Made by a program: the position numbers and the translations under genes. Positions 63,701 to 64,000 of a DNA stretch of 64,000 nt are shown in pieces (within the stretch, counting starts at the first letter, position 1; each line of letters opens with the position of its first letter). The notes below the pieces were generated by a model. That model was not told where the DNA came from. It searched no databases and was given only the letters and a program-made list of their open reading frames with translations. Source of the stretch: an uncultured Saprospiraceae bacterium (lineage in GTDB: Bacteria > Bacteroidota > Bacteroidia > Chitinophagales > Saprospiraceae); NCBI GenBank assembly GCA_937959115.1, contig CALGAW010000040.1, positions 119,118 to 183,117 of the forward strand. The letters run 5' to 3'.

Positions 63701-64000
63701 GGCTCCGTTACTCCAGTTATAAGTGTATGGTGCTGTTCCTCCAGTTACATCCATTGTTGCTGTTCCAATACATGCTGTACAGCTTGCATCTGTCGTTGAA
63801 GTAATCGTTGCAATTAGGCTATCTGGTTCTGTAATTGTTACATCTGCTGTTCCTAGGCATCCATTATCATCAGTTACTGTTACTGAGTAGGTTCCAGCTG
63901 TTAAGCCAGTTACTGTTTGAGTTGTTTGACCATTGTTCCAATCATATGAATATGGACTTGTTCCTCCTGTTACAGTTGCTGTTGCACTTCCATCACTTCC
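57782..64000 (-). CDS. Giant SprB-repeat T9SS adhesin, N-terminus beyond window
   Basis: The frame is open to the right edge (over 2070 codons seen) and ends with TAA at 57782. It consists of about 26 SprB repeats of roughly 77 residues: [DN]-x-x-V-S-C-N-G-G-S-D-G-x-A-T-V, G-G-T-x-P-Y-S-Y-x-W, G-L-x-A-G-T-x-x-V-T-V-T-D, N-G-C. A PKD-like piece follows near the end (VNGLSCTMCSDPVASPLETTIYEVLVTD), then a clear type B T9SS/CHU_C domain (IPNAFTPNDDGVNDVF, VYDRWGELVFEG, YGWDGTFRGEPLNPAVFVYYAEV). It is exported by T9SS and probably acts in adhesion or gliding. A PorP/SprF partner is not adjacent in the window. Confidence 0.9.
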   Translation of the reverse strand, partial: GSDGSATATVTGGTSPYSYDWNNGQTTQTVTGLTAGTYSVTVTDDNGCLGTADVTITEPDSLIATITSTTDASCTACIGTATMDVTGGTAPYTYNWSNGATTEYVTGLCSGQNTVTVTDSNGCSATAVVQTGNTNDFAIDTVFVSNTISCNTVCDGAITVVLTGGATPYTYDWNNGATTATITGLCAGTYTVTTTDANGCIDGTSITITQPDTLIASTSTDIDVSCNGGSDGTATVSVTGGTTPYSYDWNDGQTNATATGLTAGTYTVTVTDDNGCTATTDATITEPDALVLSATEDNPVSCNGGSDGAATVSVTGGTTPYSYDWNDGQTSATATGLTAGTYTVTVTDANSCAATTDVLITEASLVVITTTMDNPVSCNGGSDGSATVAATGGAVPYTYDWSANANGQTTPSITGLTAGTYSVTVTDNNGCLGTADVTITESDALVATITSTTDASCTACIGTATMDVTGGTAPYTYNWSNGATTEDVTGLCSGQNTVTVTDSNGCSATAVVQTGNTNDFAIDTVFVSNSISCNTVCDGAISVVLTGGATPYTYDWNNGATTATITGLCAGTYTVTTTDANGCIDGTSITITQPDTLIASTSTDIDVSCNGGSDGSATVSVTGGTTPYSYDWNNGQTTATATGLTAGTYTVTVTDDNGCTATTDATITEPDALVLSATEDNQVSCNGGSDGAATISVTGGTTPYSYDWNDGQTTQTATGLTAGTYTVTVTDANSCAATTDVLITEATVVVVTATQDIPVSCAGGSDGTSTATATGGNAPYSYEWDNGETTQTATGLDAGTHSITVTDDNGCIGVRMVTITEPSAIVTTTTMDNSVSCNGGSDGQGTITVSGGTAPYSYDWNTGATIATITGLSAGTYQVTVTDDNGCVATDDLLITAPTGLIATAIEDAPVICNGESNGIATVSVSGGTPAYSYDWDNGETTPTATGLDAGVHNVTITDNNGCSFATSVTITEPSSLNGIATQDSGTSCNGGSDGVATVTVTGGINPYVYDWDSGANGPTATNLTPGTHVVTITDDNSCTTTASVIITEPTAVVIVSILEDMPVSCNGGSDGVATVVVTGGTTPYTYDWDSGANSPTATNLTAGTHSITITDNNGCSVIGSVIITEPTLLTATAVEDSGTSCFGLSDGVATASATGGTPAYVYNWDNGETTQTATGLTAGTHDVTVTDANGCQSIANVVISSPGAIVLSAVEDAGVLCNGQSNGIATVSVSGGTAPYVYNWDSGANGQTATNLDAGVHTVTVTDNNGCQSATSVTITEPGELLVAVAQLAGTLCNAGSDGSALVSVTGGTMPYTYLWDNGEILATAIALNAGVHTVTVTDDNGCSATGSVVITEPTPIGTLMTVQANSSCNGSCDGSSSVITTGGTAPYSYNWSDGQTAMTATGLCAGTHAVTVTDANGCSRTDDVVITEPSILATTTTLLSNVTCNGLADGVAQVVAVGGTPSYTYLWDSGHNGSTATNLDAGVHTVTVTDSNGCTSTAMVTVTEPDALVLNVAGTNISCNGAADGSAIVYVSGGTAPYSYSWNTGDITPSIAPLGPGTYTVTITDGNGCFNIGSITLTEPTPLSATLASTVVTCYGGNDGTATVFTAGGTAPYNYLWDNGEITNPAIALDEGLHTVTITDDNGCTIVESILVGTNTLVDWDATSISSTPVSCYNGNDGTATATATGGVGPYIYVWSTTPAQYGTVATGLTAGTYQVSVTDTNGCTSLLPATVVVDSPAPIGISLVGTDLTCWNGGDGSATAAASGGTTPYTFTWNNGQIGQTATGLSAGTFTVTVVDASGCLNIESITIGQPQMIGAATSEIDVSCFGDSDGSIIIDSVFGGTAPYVFSLDGLAYAPGTVFSGLEAGNYLLYIQDANGCEITRQITIAAPPELTVEFIADIETINLGEGVQLEAIVTGAGPYTYEWTPVNGLSCTMCSDPVASPLETTIYEVLVTDANGCQTVATVTVVVDAARNIYIPNAFTPNDDGVNDVFMIYGGIDVGQVNLFRVYDRWGELVFEGSNFQPDDPAYGWDGTFRGEPLNPAVFVYYAEVTFIDGEVVQFKGDVTLIR
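61771..64000 (-). repeat. 1149-bp higher-order tandem repeat inside the adhesin gene
   Basis: Segments 1149 bp apart are nearly identical, for example TTATCAAGACATCTGTTG at 61771 and 62920, and the 250 bp from 62343 and from 63492. The unit equals 383 codons, five SprB repeats. The second copy continues past the window. It is in-frame, so copy-number change would alter length without frameshift. Confidence 0.75.

Noticed and set aside
57782..64000. Regularly spaced repeats suggestive of a CRISPR or satellite array
   Set aside because: The repeats are in-frame SprB protein repeats of about 230 bp with conserved coding content and varied synonymous positions, not short direct repeats with unique spacers.
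1..64000. tRNA, rRNA or riboswitch genes
   Set aside because: No cloverleaf-like or conserved RNA sequences were recognised by eye in the gaps; a covariance search would be needed to exclude small RNAs.

Overview
The window is AT-rich chromosomal DNA of a Bacteroidota bacterium. This rests on type IX secretion (T9SS) C-terminal domains, PorP/SprF-family outer-membrane proteins, SprB-repeat adhesins, promoters of the TTG-N19-TAnnTTTG kind, and surface-protein families typical of the phylum. The multi-kilobase SprB adhesins and lamin-tail domains would suit a Saprospiria-like lineage, but that is only a guess.

Layout. 1-12 kb is accessory: an esterase, a phage-fibre-like beta-helix protein, a T9SS propeller protein, a Crp-type regulator beside a DUF1772 membrane protein, an AlkD-like protein, fragments of decayed genes (YhcG/DUF1016, IS110 transposase, a LytTR-like tail) and a secreted jelly-roll protein. 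12.3-16.3 kb is a metabolic block, fhs-mobA-moeA (formyl-tetrahydrofolate synthesis with molybdenum cofactor assembly). 16.4-28.1 kb holds two PorP/SprF proteins with coiled-coil tails and two large T9SS adhesins. 28.2-43.1 kb is the centrepiece described below. 43.5-51.8 kb carries an endosialidase-chaperone adhesin, an M23 peptidase, miaE, a Lys/Pro-rich protein and small lipoproteins. 51.9-57.3 kb has an LtaS-like sulfatase, an esterase and a pectate lyase. 57.8 kb to the right edge is a giant SprB-repeat adhesin that runs off the window.

The centrepiece is a minus-strand run of ten genes encoding a complete ubiquitin-like conjugation toolkit. It has an E1-like adenylating enzyme, a canonical E2 (HPN motif plus active-site Cys), a ubiquitin-like protein with a short removable tail, and two JAMM isopeptidases, one tethered to the membrane. 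It also has a vWA/degenerate-RING/degenerate-FHA multi-pass membrane protein, a TerB protein, a STAND-like ATPase with a broken P-loop, and three paralogous single-pass proteins with periplasmic beta-sandwiches. Predicted topology is coherent: conjugation enzymes, JAB, RING-like and FHA domains face the cytosol, while vWA and beta-sandwich domains face the periplasm. The adhesin/PorP block follows in the same direction after 76 bp and an apparent internal promoter. My inference is a membrane-spanning signalling system in which envelope sensing controls cytosolic protein modification, possibly linked to surface adhesins. Prokaryotic E1/E2/JAB/Ubl clusters are known in outline (for example Bil and CBASS Cap2/Cap3), but I do not recognise this membrane-integrated arrangement.
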